Positions 1 to 10,043 of a stretch of DNA of 64,000 nt are shown piece by piece. The notes under the pieces were generated by a model. That model did not search any database. It was not told where the DNA came from and saw only the letters and a program-made list of their open reading frames with translations. The stretch covers positions 1,550,001-1,614,000 of the forward strand of contig JAQOOI010000021.1 of assembly GCA_028554645.1 (NCBI GenBank), in the 5' to 3' direction. Numbering within the stretch: the stretch's first letter is position 1; each line of letters opens with the position of its first letter. The position numbers and the translations under genes are program-made. The stretch is from Omphalotus guepiniiformis. Lineage: Eukaryota > Basidiomycota > Agaricomycetes > Agaricales > Omphalotaceae.

Positions 1-587
1 TGTCCATGAATGCATCGTCTGCTCTCGAGCTAGTAAATACGATGTCCGGATTGACTTGCTCCAAGACTGCCCAGAATTGCAACCTCAATGTGATATCCGG
101 GGAGCCTGGATAGTTGAAACTAACTCATTCTCGTCAGATCATGCTGGGCAGTTTCTTCTGTATCTTCAAGGACATAAATCATGCATCGGATGGGGTCGTA
201 GTATGCCACCCCGACGCGACAACTGAGAATCAACTTGTTTAGCACGATTCCTTCTGCTCTGCAGATTCTCCTACTTCCGACACCAAGCCGCTAGGCCTAT
301 CTGAATGATTATCAGCTTTGCATGAAAGACCGTGAGGACTTCTCTACCTTCTCGGGTATAGTTGATTCAGTGGCCTCAGTATCCGCGAGCTCAACAGTGC
401 CTTCCGTTTCTTCACTTTCGTCATCTCTTTCCCATCTGACCTTCTTTCTGGACGACGGTGAATCTTCATTGTCGGAGCCTGGGGCGATTTCGCGATCTAC
501 ATGGTCCAGCTTTGAGGCCTGGTGGTCGCGCTTCCCTCTTCCCCTAGATCCGTGCTTCGGCTCACCATCTCTGCGAGGGTTAGGCAT
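1..587 (-). CDS. MSH5: MSH5-like meiotic MutS homologue, 5' part (runs off the window)
   Basis: Partial gene; the start codon is at 587 and the rest lies beyond base 1. Exon 1 (587-331) encodes a hydrophilic, charged N-terminus beginning MPNPRRDGEPK. Exon 2 (258-125) reads VGVAYYDPIRC and YVLEDTEE, and exon 3 (66 to the edge) reads LEQVNPDIVFTSSRADDAF. This order, a 'VGVAYYD' strand, a 'LEDT' segment and a 'P-DIV-TSS-ADD' segment, fits the N-terminal MutS connector region of Msh5. Msh5 pairs with Msh4 to stabilise crossover intermediates in meiosis; the ATPase domain is outside the window. Introns inferred at 259-330 and 67-124 (58 nt, GTTAGT...GCAG) restore one frame. The assignment rests on remembered family motifs; another MutS member is the main alternative. 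The promoter lies in the 189 bp between it and the PHB2 stop. Confidence 0.62.
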
Positions 588-684
588 TCCACTGAAGGGG
601 AATCTGAACAGGAGAGGAATTACTACAGTCACGCGTCCTTGACTCAACAGTACATATATAGTAGTTGTGACAAGTGTCACGTAC

Positions 685-737
685 TGCAAGGAGCTGCAAG
701 GTCCAAGGTCCTTGCAAGTACTTTGCAAGTCTGCAAG
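685..737. repeat. Five direct TGCAAG copies upstream of the MSH5-like gene
   Basis: TGCAAG occurs at 685, 695, 713, 724 and 732, with start-to-start spacings of 10, 18, 11 and 8 bases. All are in the same orientation (CTTGCA on the MSH5 coding strand), 98-150 bp before its ATG. An inverted pair TGCAAGG/CCTTGCA lies inside. The block sits between the PHB2 stop and the MSH5 start, so it could serve as a promoter element cluster; the function is inferred only. Confidence 0.6.
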
Positions 738-776
738 TTATATTTTCACGGCTAGGAACTACCTACTGGAGAATAT

Positions 777-2105
777 CTATTTCTTCTTGTCTTTTACTTC
801 ATCACCTGCAACTAAGATGAAGCAGATGTCGTTAGTATAGTATATGAGCAGCCGCCCATGTTCTTTACTTACCATTGAGTAACAAGCTCTGCGCGTCAAG
901 CATTACTTTGTTCCCTGATGTCGCGAGCATATTCGCAATATCCCTTGCAGCTTCAAGACGACGTAGCTCCAAGAAGCCCTTGTTTTGACGCAGAGACTCT
1001 CCGATGAGTTCCGCGCTTTTAGCTTCACCTTGCGCTCGGACAATGATGGACTAATGGGTTGTACCGTCCTCATTCAACAAAACAGCATTATATCATTTCG
1101 AAGAAACCTACCTGTTTCTCTTGAACAGCTTGATCTACCAGGAAGGCAGCTCGAAAAGCAGTTTGTTGTGCGACCTAGGTTGATATTAGTAAGTGCGACC
1201 ATGGAAATTCCCCAGTCATTACCTGTTTGGCTTCTACTGCATGAGTGAACTCCGGGGAAAAGGCGACGTGCGTTATGGAAACATCATCAAGAACGAGATT
1301 GAACTTCAATGCTCGTCTCGTCAAATTATCACGGACAAGACGAGAAACCTAAGAGCGGCAAGTAAGGAATGAAGGGCGAGTGGGACAGTGAAGCAAACAC
1401 ACATTCTCTCGTTGAGTAATTAGTTGACTTGCATTGAACTGTGCGACGACACTCTTCAAGACTTCGTTGACAATAGAAGGAAGAACCCTCTCGTCATAGT
1501 CCTGGCCAAGCTCACGGTATATTGTAGGCAAGGCATTTATTGACGGCCGTGACAGTACACGGCAAGTGATATTCACCATCTGCAAATCTGCAACTACCGT
1601 TTAGCCTAGGTCACAAATGTATCTTAGGGCGCGCTTACCTTTGGTGCCAGTTAAACTAGCAATGTTTCGGGGCTTGGCACGAATATCAAAGAGAATGGCT
1701 CTTTCTAACCAGGGAATCTGAGATGCACAGTTGAGCTTGTAAACCAGCGAGACGTAATTAGCATACCACAAAATGGGTGCCTTCAGGATATATGTCGTTC
1801 TTAACACCATTTAACCTTCGGTCAGGTTAAGAAATATTTCAGACCCGAGCGACTACAAGCTCACCGAGTGTATTTGATTGCACGGTGACCACCATCAACT
1901 GAAGTTTTCAGTGCTTAGCTACGAAGGAATCTCAGAAGAGGCGCTATAGCACACCGTTGAACAAGCTCGCATTCAAAGCAAAACCACCAGCAACAAGAGC
2001 GACAAGCAACCCGCTTCCGGCGAAGAAAGACCTGCCTGGTCCCCCACCCCTTCCACCCGAGTTTCTTATTTGCTCAGCAAAGCGCCGGAAGGATTCTGGG
2101 TCCAT
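777..2105 (-). CDS. PHB2: Prohibitin-2 (mitochondrial inner-membrane scaffold)
   Basis: Prohibitin-2 forms ring complexes with prohibitin-1 in the mitochondrial inner membrane, where they scaffold cardiolipin domains and regulate m-AAA protease. The first exon encodes [14 protein letters not shown], a glycine-rich linker and one N-terminal membrane anchor ([18 protein letters not shown]). Following exons give [58 protein letters not shown] and [11 protein letters not shown], all hallmark PHB/SPFH sequences of the Phb2 subgroup. The coiled-coil C-terminal part includes [18 protein letters not shown], and the protein ends in a short lysine-rich tail after a last small exon. At least five short introns are needed. 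The start is fixed by the N-terminal anchor, and the length fits the family (about 300 residues). It is divergent from the PQ-loop gene, sharing 181 bp. Confidence 0.93.
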
Positions 2106-2286
2106 TTTGGAGAGTGCGTTGAATGACGAAGGTCAGCGTAAGAGTTAGAACCGACGCGTTTGAGAGCGGCGGCGAGCGGCATCCGTGACCGCGTGACATC
2201 ATGTTTCTTGTCTCCTCATCACCGATTAGAATTTTAATCGCTGCCTCTGACACCTTCCGGACACCTACAAAATCATTCTGGAATTT
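2106..2286. promoter_or_regulatory. Shared divergent promoter of PHB2 and the PQ-loop transporter
   Basis: These 181 bp separate the two start codons. The stretch is mixed in composition, shows no convincing TATA box, and contains the GAATTTTAATCG-like AT-rich core near 2228. Co-regulation is possible but not demonstrated. Confidence 0.5.
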
Positions 2287-3529
2287 ATGATGGGGGATCT
2301 GTCGATGGTGACTACTACAGCTACAAACGATTCACTTAGCAGTATTGTGGGTTCACACTCGGGTTATGTTCATATGGCCGGCGTGCTCACTACTTGAGAC
2401 GGGTTTAGTTAGGCTGGGTATCTATTGCATGCTGGTGCGTTTAATCATGTCACATTCAACGACTTTAATAAATATTCATCCTACAGGATTGTCGTCTATT
2501 CTCCTCAAATATACGAGAATTATGTTCAGCAGTCTGGAGAAGGGTTGAGTATCACATTCATTCTCATATGGCTGCTCGGCGATCTCTGCAATTTGTCGGG
2601 TGCAATATTCGCTGATCTTCTGCCCACTGTGATCATTCTTGGGGTGTACGTGAGTACTTGAGTCCTCACCTGATGTCATTCACTTCAAAAGTTATATATC
2701 AATCATCTTCTCAGTATTCTCTGTGCGACACTACTCTGTTGGTTCAAGTATACTACTATCGCTGGAAAGCTTCCAAATCTCAGGTATCCTCGTTCCACGA
2801 ACACGATGAAGAGTCTCCCCTGTTGCAAAACGGAGATACCCGTGTGCAAGATAAAATCGTTCCCGCCGGGTTACTTTTCCTGCGTTATTGCGGGGCCTTG
2901 TTCTTTGTCATTGTCACCGGTGTTATTGCGTGGTGGATAAGCAGTAAAGTTGAACTGGAAGAGAAACCTTCTAGACATCACAGCAGGAGTATTACTTGGG
3001 TGATACAAATTCTGGGTTGGTCGAGTGCTGTCTTATTCGTGAGCATCCTTTCATGAATCGTCGTATCTTTCACGTTATTCATTTCGGGTATTGTAGCTAG
3101 GTGCACGGATACCACAGATCAGTGAGCCCACCATGTTTGCCAATGAGTTTCGTAAAAAGTTGATATCTGGCCGGGTAGTCAAAAACTCTGCGACAAAATG
3201 CGAGGGCCTCGCACCCGCACTGTTCTTCTTTTCCATCCTGGGCAACACCACCTACGCCTTATCCATATGCGCGAAGAGTATGGATAAGGCGTATCTGATT
3301 ACAAATGCCAGCTGGCTCGCAGGTCAGCATCTTAAGGATCTTGCCCACGAGTTATACAATGTAACAACTTCTGACGCTCATGCATCCTCTTCTCTTCAGG
3401 AAGCGGCCTGACGGTTTTTCTGGATCTAATCGTGAGTACAGTTTCTCACTCCATTCGTGATGCTGATGTTTCGTTCTATAGGTACTGTTCCAGTTCTACT
3501 ACTATCGCCGGCGTAGCCAAGAGCAATAA
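2287..3529 (+). CDS. PQ-loop repeat membrane transporter (Ypq/RTC2/PQLC2-type)
   Basis: Family members are seven-helix proteins of the vacuolar or lysosomal membrane that export cationic amino acids. After splicing, the first PQ-loop reads ACWIVVYSPQIYENY followed by EGLSITFILIWLLGDLCNL, and the second reads ARIPQIIKN followed by KCEGLAPALFFFSILGN, so both Pro-Gln motifs are present. The last helix ends FLDLIVLFQFYYYRR, and the stop is at 3527-3529. The hydrophilic middle segment (around 2790-2870) separates helices 3 and 4, as in fungal Ypq proteins. Exon 2 is a 22-nt microexon (2413-2434) coding GWVSIAC, flanked by GT-AG introns. At least five introns are needed. The substrate is not deducible from sequence, and the exact paralogue (Ypq1/2/3) was not resolved. 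Confidence 0.85.
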
Positions 3530-4166
3530 AAACAGCTTTCAGTGTTCGTCACGCAGCACGTCAAAGATGGCAACCTGGCCAATGTTTGAGGAGGACAAGA
3601 TAGATGCAGCGAGGGACGGGCGGATGTAGCCTTGAAACGGAGTGTTAAATGGTTTGGCCAAATGGACATGTCGTACAGACGTTATCAAATTTATAGAAGA
3701 TATACATTGTTATGGTGTAGCCGGCCCAATGTAGTGGCGTGAAACTGAAAACAAAACGTGAAAAGTAGAATGAGCTGCCTCGTTGTGACCCTCGTGTTTG
3801 AGATGTCCATCCCTCGTCCCACGATGCAGGGTCGGCCATCAGGCATTGGGACCTCTAAAGACACTGGGCATTCGGCCTCGTGTTGAAACAGAACGCAAGC
3901 AAGACAAGTTTATCTACATGCAATCGCTAATTCCTTTATAACTCCTGTGTTGAGTCCATTCCTTCTCAATCGGACCACGGGTTTTGACAAGGTGTGTGCC
4001 CATTCCCCCCCGAGACAATCGATCCGACCCTCATGCATAATTTCAGTCGCCTCGAGGCGCTGCCTCGTCGCATAATTTCCGCATCGTGTTCCCGCTCATT
4101 AGCGATATAAAAGGGCGGTCTGTGCAGGACGATCCGAGCATCGTCCTTCCTGTCTTTGCTGAGCAT
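3530..4166. other. Intergenic, 3' end of PQ-loop gene and promoter of F-box gene
   Basis: No coding exon was recognised in these 637 bases. The only clear element is a TATA-like TATAAAAG at 4106-4113, 54-61 bp before the F-box gene ATG. Short open frames on both strands lack any family pattern. Confidence 0.5.
4106..4113 (+). promoter_or_regulatory. TATA-like box of the F-box/LRR gene
   Basis: TATAAAAG stands 54 bp upstream of the chosen ATG at 4167. This spacing suits a short 5' UTR and supports that ATG over the GTG further upstream. Confidence 0.5.
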
Positions 4167-5987
4167 ATGTCAGTTTACCATCGCGTGCCTGCATCCGCCT
4201 TCGTGCATCGTAGCAGGGTCTCCCATGCTCGAGATCACCCTGTTTGGTCACCACCTACGGCGCAGCAGAAGACACCGATCGTAGAAGGAGATGCAGCTCG
4301 ACGTCATGTAAATGTGTCAATTCCCCGGTTACGAGAGGCGATTCATTCTTTGGACTCCAAGATGGCTACTCTGATGAGCCAGCGTCATGAGTTGGAATCG
4401 CATTTGGAGCAAGCAGTACGCTTGCAGTCTCCCGTGCATCGTTTGCCTAGCGAGCTACTGGCGGGAATTTTTGTTATTGGCGTGCTTGGTATGGGGGATG
4501 AGAATCCAGTGATGGTAGCCACGCTAATGCTCGTTTGGTCAGTGGTATGCCACCTTTTCTTCATCGAGTCTCTAAATGGAATTCAATCAGTCGTTTTTGG
4601 GCAGAGGTCGCTCTGGATACCCCGGTTCTGTGGTCCAAGATTTCTATAAGCCCGCATGACTCGCTTGATAAAGCGAAGCGCAAGTTGTCGCGGTCCAAAT
4701 CCTGCCCGCTTGAGATATCTATCAACTTTGGGCCGCGCATGGAGTATACGAGCAGCGTGACCGAGCAAGTCGTGCATGCTATGGACATGATTCGCCCGGC
4801 TTTGTGGCGTACAAGGTCTTTTAGCCTCAGTGTTCCTAATCGACCGCAGGCCCATGCGGCCCTCTCACGTTGTCAAGAGGACGCACCTCTCCTTGAGACT
4901 CTTGTTATTCAAATCTATCATTCCATGCAGGATGATCATTACTCAAATCCTATTCTTCCCCTCTTCAGAGGACGCACGCCTCGCCTTGTATCGTGCTCTC
5001 TCACTTCGTTCAATTTTGGATGGGATTTACGACTTGTTTCTCAACTCCGGGTACTCAAACTGGGCGGCTATTTCAACGGGTTTGCTCCGTCGGCTAGTAC
5101 ACTAGTAGATATACTCCGCCAGTGTCCAGAGCTGGAGGAGCTTGCTCTCCGCAACATATCAGATGTCGACTCAGATCCGTGCTATTTACCCCCCTCTGAA
5201 GAGTTCACCTCCTCAACTAACAAGGTCGCGCGGCTTCCACGACTGTCCAAGGTGTCATTCTATTACTCTGGAATCGCGTTCACGCGTCAGATCATGAGTC
5301 AAATCACGTTTCCGAATTTGGAGTCACTCGAAATGTGTTATTTGGAGAATATCACCCCTATCCTCCAGCTCTTGTACGCTCAAGCTTTAACGCGGCTACC
5401 ACTGCAGTATCTGCGCATCGAGTCATGCCTGTTCAACGAGCTCAAGCTCCTCAATCTCCTGCGTCGCCTTTCTTCTCTGGTCAAATTAGATCTAGTGGAT
5501 ACCGAGGACGCTTCCTCGAGCTTACTGAAGGTAAATCAATTGGCTTCATCTACTCGTTGGTCTATTCTCAACCATTTTGAAGGGCCTGTCTACCTCTCAG
5601 CCTTGGGTGTGTCCAAAGTTGGAATTTGTTACTCTGGACGGTTGTACCTCTCTTGACTGGGATTCCCTTCGTACCTTTGTGGAATCTCGCCTTCCCGCGA
5701 ACTCTTACCCCCGCTATCAAGATGCCCGTGCCTTTCGATCTGCCCAATTGGTCAACATATCAGTGTCTGCTTCTTCTGCTGCTGCTGCAGGTCATATCCG
5801 TTCCACCAAGTCTAGGCCTGCTCAACATCTCCATGCAGCCACACTTGGACCGCACCGTCTGTTTTCAATAGACGTTACGAGATGTAATCAGATCAGCAAA
5901 GAAATGGTGCAATGGTTGAGAATGTATGTTCCAGAAGTTAAGTGTGAACCTGCGAAAGGAATCTGGGGAGAGCCCATGATGCCGTGA
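4167..5987 (+). CDS. F-box/LRR-like protein (Agaricomycete F-box family)
   Basis: Likely a substrate-recognition subunit of an SCF ubiquitin ligase. A short helical segment around residues 50-85 (LREAIHSLDSKMATLMSQRH) precedes the F-box, which begins VHRLPSELLAGIFVIGV. An intron at 4538-4590 is followed by CRFWAEVALDTPVLWSKI, the usual second half of fungal F-boxes. The rest is a run of irregular leucine-rich repeats (LRVLKLGGYF, CPELEELALRNIS, FPNLESLEMCYL, LVKLDLVDTE). A second intron at 5531-5582 joins LLK to GLSTSQ, and the frame then runs to the stop at 5987. This coiled-coil/F-box/LRR architecture is expanded by the dozens in mushroom genomes, with few known targets. The start was chosen at the first ATG in frame after the TATA-like box. 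Confidence 0.8.
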
Positions 5988-6197
5988 AACGTTAACGAAA
6001 CCACAACCTTTGACGATCACTTCCTTCTCTTTCATCTTCTTCGCACTTTCTGATGTTTATATATATATACCTTGCATTTGCTTTCGCTATACATACAATA
6101 CAATTTTTTATCACTGTAATTTTATGACATTTATATTTAGGATTACAAAGTGTATTTCTAGTAGAGCAATGGATACTGGTACAGTCGAGGGCAATAA

Positions 6198-7370
6198 TCA
6201 TGTGTTCAGATAGGCCAACATGTTCCTTCTTCGGTCCTGTTCCTCTTTATCTCGCCGGATAAATCCTTTGCGACCACGTCCCCACTGCTTCCGACGTTGT
6301 CTTGCCTCCTCTGCCCGCTGTTGATGAGCGGCCAATGCAGCAGCACTATGTGTCACACGCTTCAAGGAAGCCTTATGAGGCCCAAATGTTTTAGCCTTCA
6401 GCCCAATACCCAGACGGTCGGACTTCAGAACGGTTGCAATGGGTGTCAGGAGAGCTTTACGGCCTGAGTCGTCCACCAAGCTAGTATTCGAGGGGTTGCC
6501 ATTGTTGGGTATTAGTGACTCTGAAGGTGTATCTTCTATGCTCCATATTTGACTTGCTTCATCGTCTCCATCGTCGTCAGAATCAGAGAGAGTGAGATCT
6601 ATAACAGAGCGAATCTCCTTTATTTCGCCATCACCGACGTCTAACTCAACTGCTTCCTGTTTGAAAGAATGTGTGCCCTTCTCCGTTCTTCTCCGCGATG
6701 TCCGAACCATTGTTTGAGATGCATCGGAAAGCCTGCGACGCCGTATGACATCAGGTCCAAGAGGCTCTCCTTCACTCCAACCACTGTTCTGAAGCATAGC
6801 AAAGCCTTTATTTGATGGTCCAATGGCAAGCCATACTGGAGGTCGATACTTGGTTTCAGAGGGTAATGGAGGAGGATCTCGAGAGAGAATATCAGCCAGA
6901 GAAGACGCAGGAGTGGTGGTGGTAGTAGTCGAAATTTCCTCGGCTTTGAGCACATTCTGGATGAACCAATTGCCCTTGTTGTGACTCTGCTGATTTCGAT
7001 TGCTTTCTCTTGTCGCAGTGGATGCCTTTGAAGGCTCAGCGGGAGCGATATCACCTCTCATCGGAGGGGTGTTTGAAGAGCGTTTGCTCGTCATCGACAG
7101 ATACCACCCAGATATACCATCGGAGTGAGTAGAAGGCAATGTAGATTTCGATGAGCTTGCACCAAATGTACCCCATTCATTGTACTGAGAGGTAGCAGGC
7201 ACAAATCGAGGTGGAGGTGGTAGTTTGCGCTTGAAAGCGGCAGTCGCCTCGACGTCCCAAGCATCAACGACATCTTCCGTGCTCCCTATTATCTGACCCG
7301 TTTCTATTTCTAGCTGCTCGCGCTGCTCGGGGTCGTAATCTGAATGAATTGTATACGCTGTCGTGGCCAT
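6198..7370 (-). CDS. G-patch domain protein, probably RNA-processing factor
   Basis: Single open frame of 390 codons. The N-terminal third is acidic and low in complexity. A G-patch-like segment around residues 190-215 (GFAMLQNSGWSEGEPLGP) follows a stretch of serine and proline. Another G-patch-like stretch occurs late (DRLGIGLKAKTFG), and the C-terminus is strongly basic and helical (AEEARQRRKQWGRGRKGF), typical of the C-terminal block of small fungal G-patch proteins. G-patch domains commonly activate DEAH helicases in splicing or ribosome biogenesis; the partner is unknown here. An acidic SDSDDDGDDE tract lies mid-protein. It diverges from the Dia2-like gene with 119 bp between start codons. 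No intron seems required. Confidence 0.72.
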   Translation of the reverse strand: MATTAYTIHSDYDPEQREQLEIETGQIIGSTEDVVDAWDVEATAAFKRKLPPPPRFVPATSQYNEWGTFGASSSKSTLPSTHSDGISGWYLSMTSKRSSNTPPMRGDIAPAEPSKASTATRESNRNQQSHNKGNWFIQNVLKAEEISTTTTTTPASSLADILSRDPPPLPSETKYRPPVWLAIGPSNKGFAMLQNSGWSEGEPLGPDVIRRRRLSDASQTMVRTSRRRTEKGTHSFKQEAVELDVGDGEIKEIRSVIDLTLSDSDDDGDDEASQIWSIEDTPSESLIPNNGNPSNTSLVDDSGRKALLTPIATVLKSDRLGIGLKAKTFGPHKASLKRVTHSAAALAAHQQRAEEARQRRKQWGRGRKGFIRRDKEEQDRRRNMLAYLNT

Positions 7371-7489
7371 GAGTGAAGGGTTGACTGGCGCTTAAATTTG
7401 ACTCATCGCCGGCCCGACCGGACCACGTTGAGTTTACAAGTCGCGTCGAGAACTATTCTTTACACCATTACTACGACATCTGAAATCTC
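7371..7489. promoter_or_regulatory. Shared 119-bp divergent promoter (G-patch / Dia2-like)
   Basis: The two start codons face away from each other across 119 bp. The stretch is GC-rich near the G-patch gene (CGCCGGCCCGACCGG) and shows no TATA box. Confidence 0.5.
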
Positions 7490-9149
7490 ATGGAATGGAA
7501 AGAAGATTTTACCAAAGCTGTCTCATGCTTTAGACGCGCGAAATATGACGAGTCGTTGAAGCTATTGAACCAGGTTAGAATTCTAAACGCTTCACTCTCT
7601 GAAGAAACAAAGTAACCTCGTCACTCAATTTCAGGCTCTTAAACGCGGCGGCGATCAACAGTATGTCGTGTACGACTCCAGAGCCGCAGTGTACGAGAAA
7701 CTAGGGAAATTCCGCGACGCGCTTCTTGATGTCAAAAAGGCAATACAACTTGCTCCGAATCGCTGGCAGTGTTACTCTCGCGCAGCGCGACTGTTTCTTC
7801 AAATTCGCAAATACGAAGAGGCTTTAAAGATGGTCGAGTTGTCTCTTCAGAAACTCGGTCCGAAGGACTCTGAGAACCGTGAAGAGCTCAAGATTCTTCG
7901 CGATAGCGTGCTCGAGTCCAGGAAACGACGCTCGTATCATATGGGCATGCTCCCTGTTGAACTTTTGACGGAGATTTTCGAGCTGCTGGTGCTTGAAGAT
8001 CCTACGGATGTTATTCTTATATCGAGTGTATGTGGGCATTGGAGGAGAGTGGCGATGAGCAAGCCTTCACTTTGGGACACCCTCGTGCTCACAAACAAGG
8101 ACCCAATCCGGAAAACTGCCTGGTGGCTTCAGCGCTCAAACGGCAGAATACGTCGTCTCTGTCTTAACAGGTCCTTGACCGACAACTTGGACTGGTCGAT
8201 GGAGAAACTGGATGACCTTAAATGGGATCATCTGCGAGTGTGTCATTTCGAAGATACTGATATAGTAAAGTATCTTCAGCAAAAGTCCATGGAGCATATC
8301 CTTTCTCATCTCGAGGAAGTTTCGGTCAAAGATGAGTACTCCGTCACAAGAGATACACTACTCCAGTATCTTGGTGACAATCTCCGAAGCTTGACCATTC
8401 ATGGAGTGATTGCCGATCTACAATTTTTGCGGACGCATTCGCTAGTATCTTTGAAGATTCAGGGGACAACTCCTCAATCTCCCAATCACTTCATCGACAT
8501 TCTCTCTGCCAATCCAGATCTTGAAACCCTAATTGTCGACGCTCAATTTTCGAGAATTCCACCTCCTCCCGAGTCAGAGCTCATTCTTTCTCGGCTCACC
8601 ACCCTCGAATTCAGTTACATGCCACTATCCTGGGTCTCATCCCTTGCTTTACCATCTCTAAAGAACCTGTTTTTACGCTATTGTCAGAGGGCCGACCTCA
8701 TGATGCGGAGCATGATAGAATCAAAATATTCGGGTCTTGAGAGCGTTACTATCATCTCCTGCAACTTTGCTCGGAATTTGGACCTGATCGAGCTACTCTC
8801 AATGAGCCCCAACCTCACAAATCTTGTCCTTAATCGCCTCTCCAGAACCGCAAAACCCGTGCTGGAAGCTCTATGCTCACCGCTCGTGTGTCCGGTCTTG
8901 ACACATTTGGACCTATCAGAGTGCCCGGACGTCACTGCAGCGTATTTGATGGACGTTGTTAAAGCTCGTTTGAAGGCGAGCGATAGCGACGATACCGCTG
9001 ATACACCACAAGGGAGGGAACAACTGGTTTCCTTGACGGTCAATGGATGCCCTCATATCGCCACTGATTATCTTCCTTGGTTCCGCGAGAGGGTACAGTC
9101 CTTCAATTGTGTATACCTGACAAAACGAGCAGCAGGTTGGAAAAGGTGA
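7490..9149 (+). CDS. TPR / F-box / LRR protein of the Dia2-Pof3 type
   Basis: The start is an ATG (7490) whose exon reads MEWKEDFTKAVSCFRRAKYD. A GT-AG intron at 7574-7634 joins LLNQ to ALKRGG. The first 110 residues contain three tetratricopeptide repeats (YDSRAAVYEKLGKFRDALLD, AARLFLQIRKYEEALKMVE). An F-box follows (MLPVELLTEIFELLVLE, then VCGHWRRVAMSKPSLWD), then leucine-rich repeats to the end (LTNLVLNRLSR, LTHLDLSECPDVT). The TPR-F-box-LRR order is that of budding-yeast Dia2 and fission-yeast Pof3, SCF adaptors at the replisome that act in CMG helicase unloading and genome stability; orthology is inferred from architecture. Length (about 520 residues) is shorter than Dia2 and close to Pof3. 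The stop is only 9 bp from the stop of the convergent gene downstream. Confidence 0.78.
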
Positions 9150-9158
9150 ACTCTAGAG

Positions 9159-9922
9159 CTACGAATTCATTCCCGTCAAACTATACTTTGTCAAATCAGA
9201 ATGCGTCATGGTCACTGTTGAAAATCGCAATATATCGTTGATTATCGCCTTGTATTCCTCCCCGGCGACTGTTTCAAAATGCGCCTACATAGACCCTCCA
9301 TTAGCAGGGTATCAAGGCCACTTGTTTCGAGACACTCACCGCCCTTGAATCCCACCCAACAAACATCATAAACATCCCTGGCTGATCTATACTCTCTTCA
9401 CATATCACAGGACCGTACGTCCTTTCATCTTCATCCAAAGCCTCACACATCTTTGTTAAACAACCAATCAACTGTTCTTTTGAACACCCGTCTTTTAATG
9501 TTATCATTGCGAATTCGGTGGTACGCGACGATAGACATGGTTCTGGGTTTTTCGAGGAGGGTATGGGTATGTGATGCTTGGATAGAGAAGCGACGTATTT
9601 GGAGCTAGTTATTAGGTTGTACGATTCCCATACTGGATATACCAGATTTAACGGAGTGAGTGCGGAAAGCAAGACTTTGTGGCGTACTAGATATCAAGTA
9701 TCCGATGTTTGCGTTTTCATCTTTATCCTGTACGCCATAGAACGAGCTAAACGCTTATCAAGGGTTCGGTCGGATCGGGAGTTTCACGGCATACCTGATA
9801 TGTCCCTCTGTAGCAGCTATATCCTTCAGAGTGTCTTTGAATGCTGTTGGGTTATTTGAAGGGAATGTGAGGTATTGTATGACTGGCATTGCAGGTAGTG
9901 GACGAAACTTTTGTGTTCCCAT
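9159..9922 (-). CDS. Small ABM-like (dimeric alpha/beta barrel) hypothetical protein
   Basis: Exon 1 encodes MGTQKFRPLPAMP, then VIQYLTFPSNNPTAFKDTLKDI and TEGHIR. Later exons encode ITSSKYVASLSKHH, EFAMITLKDGCSKEQLI and MFMMFVGWDSR, and the last exon reads AHFETVAGEEYKAIINDI before a TAG at 9159-9161. Two similar halves, each with a beta strand followed by an amphipathic helix and a GWDS-type strand, resemble fungal proteins of the antibiotic-biosynthesis-monooxygenase-like barrel fold. Many of these have no known enzyme activity. The splice joining exon 1 to exon 2 (between about 9675 and 9810) could not be fixed. The 3' intron around 9284-9339 is clear. Convergent with the Dia2-like gene with 9 bp between stops, so the 3' UTRs must overlap. 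Confidence 0.6.
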
Positions 9923-10043
9923 GATCCATCCATCACGGTAGTAATAAATGAAAGGATGATACAATTATAAGCATTGATTATAATACATATCGGAAGCGTG
10001 TTAGTTGAGTAAATACCGTGTGTATAGTGTGTGTAGAATTATA

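Noticed and set aside
106..124. 19-nt ultrashort intron in the MSH5-like gene
   Set aside because: GTTAGT...TCCAG would join in phase, but a 58-nt intron from the same donor to GGGCAG (67-124) is also in phase and gives a better family match (DLTRM joined to ILEQVNPD).
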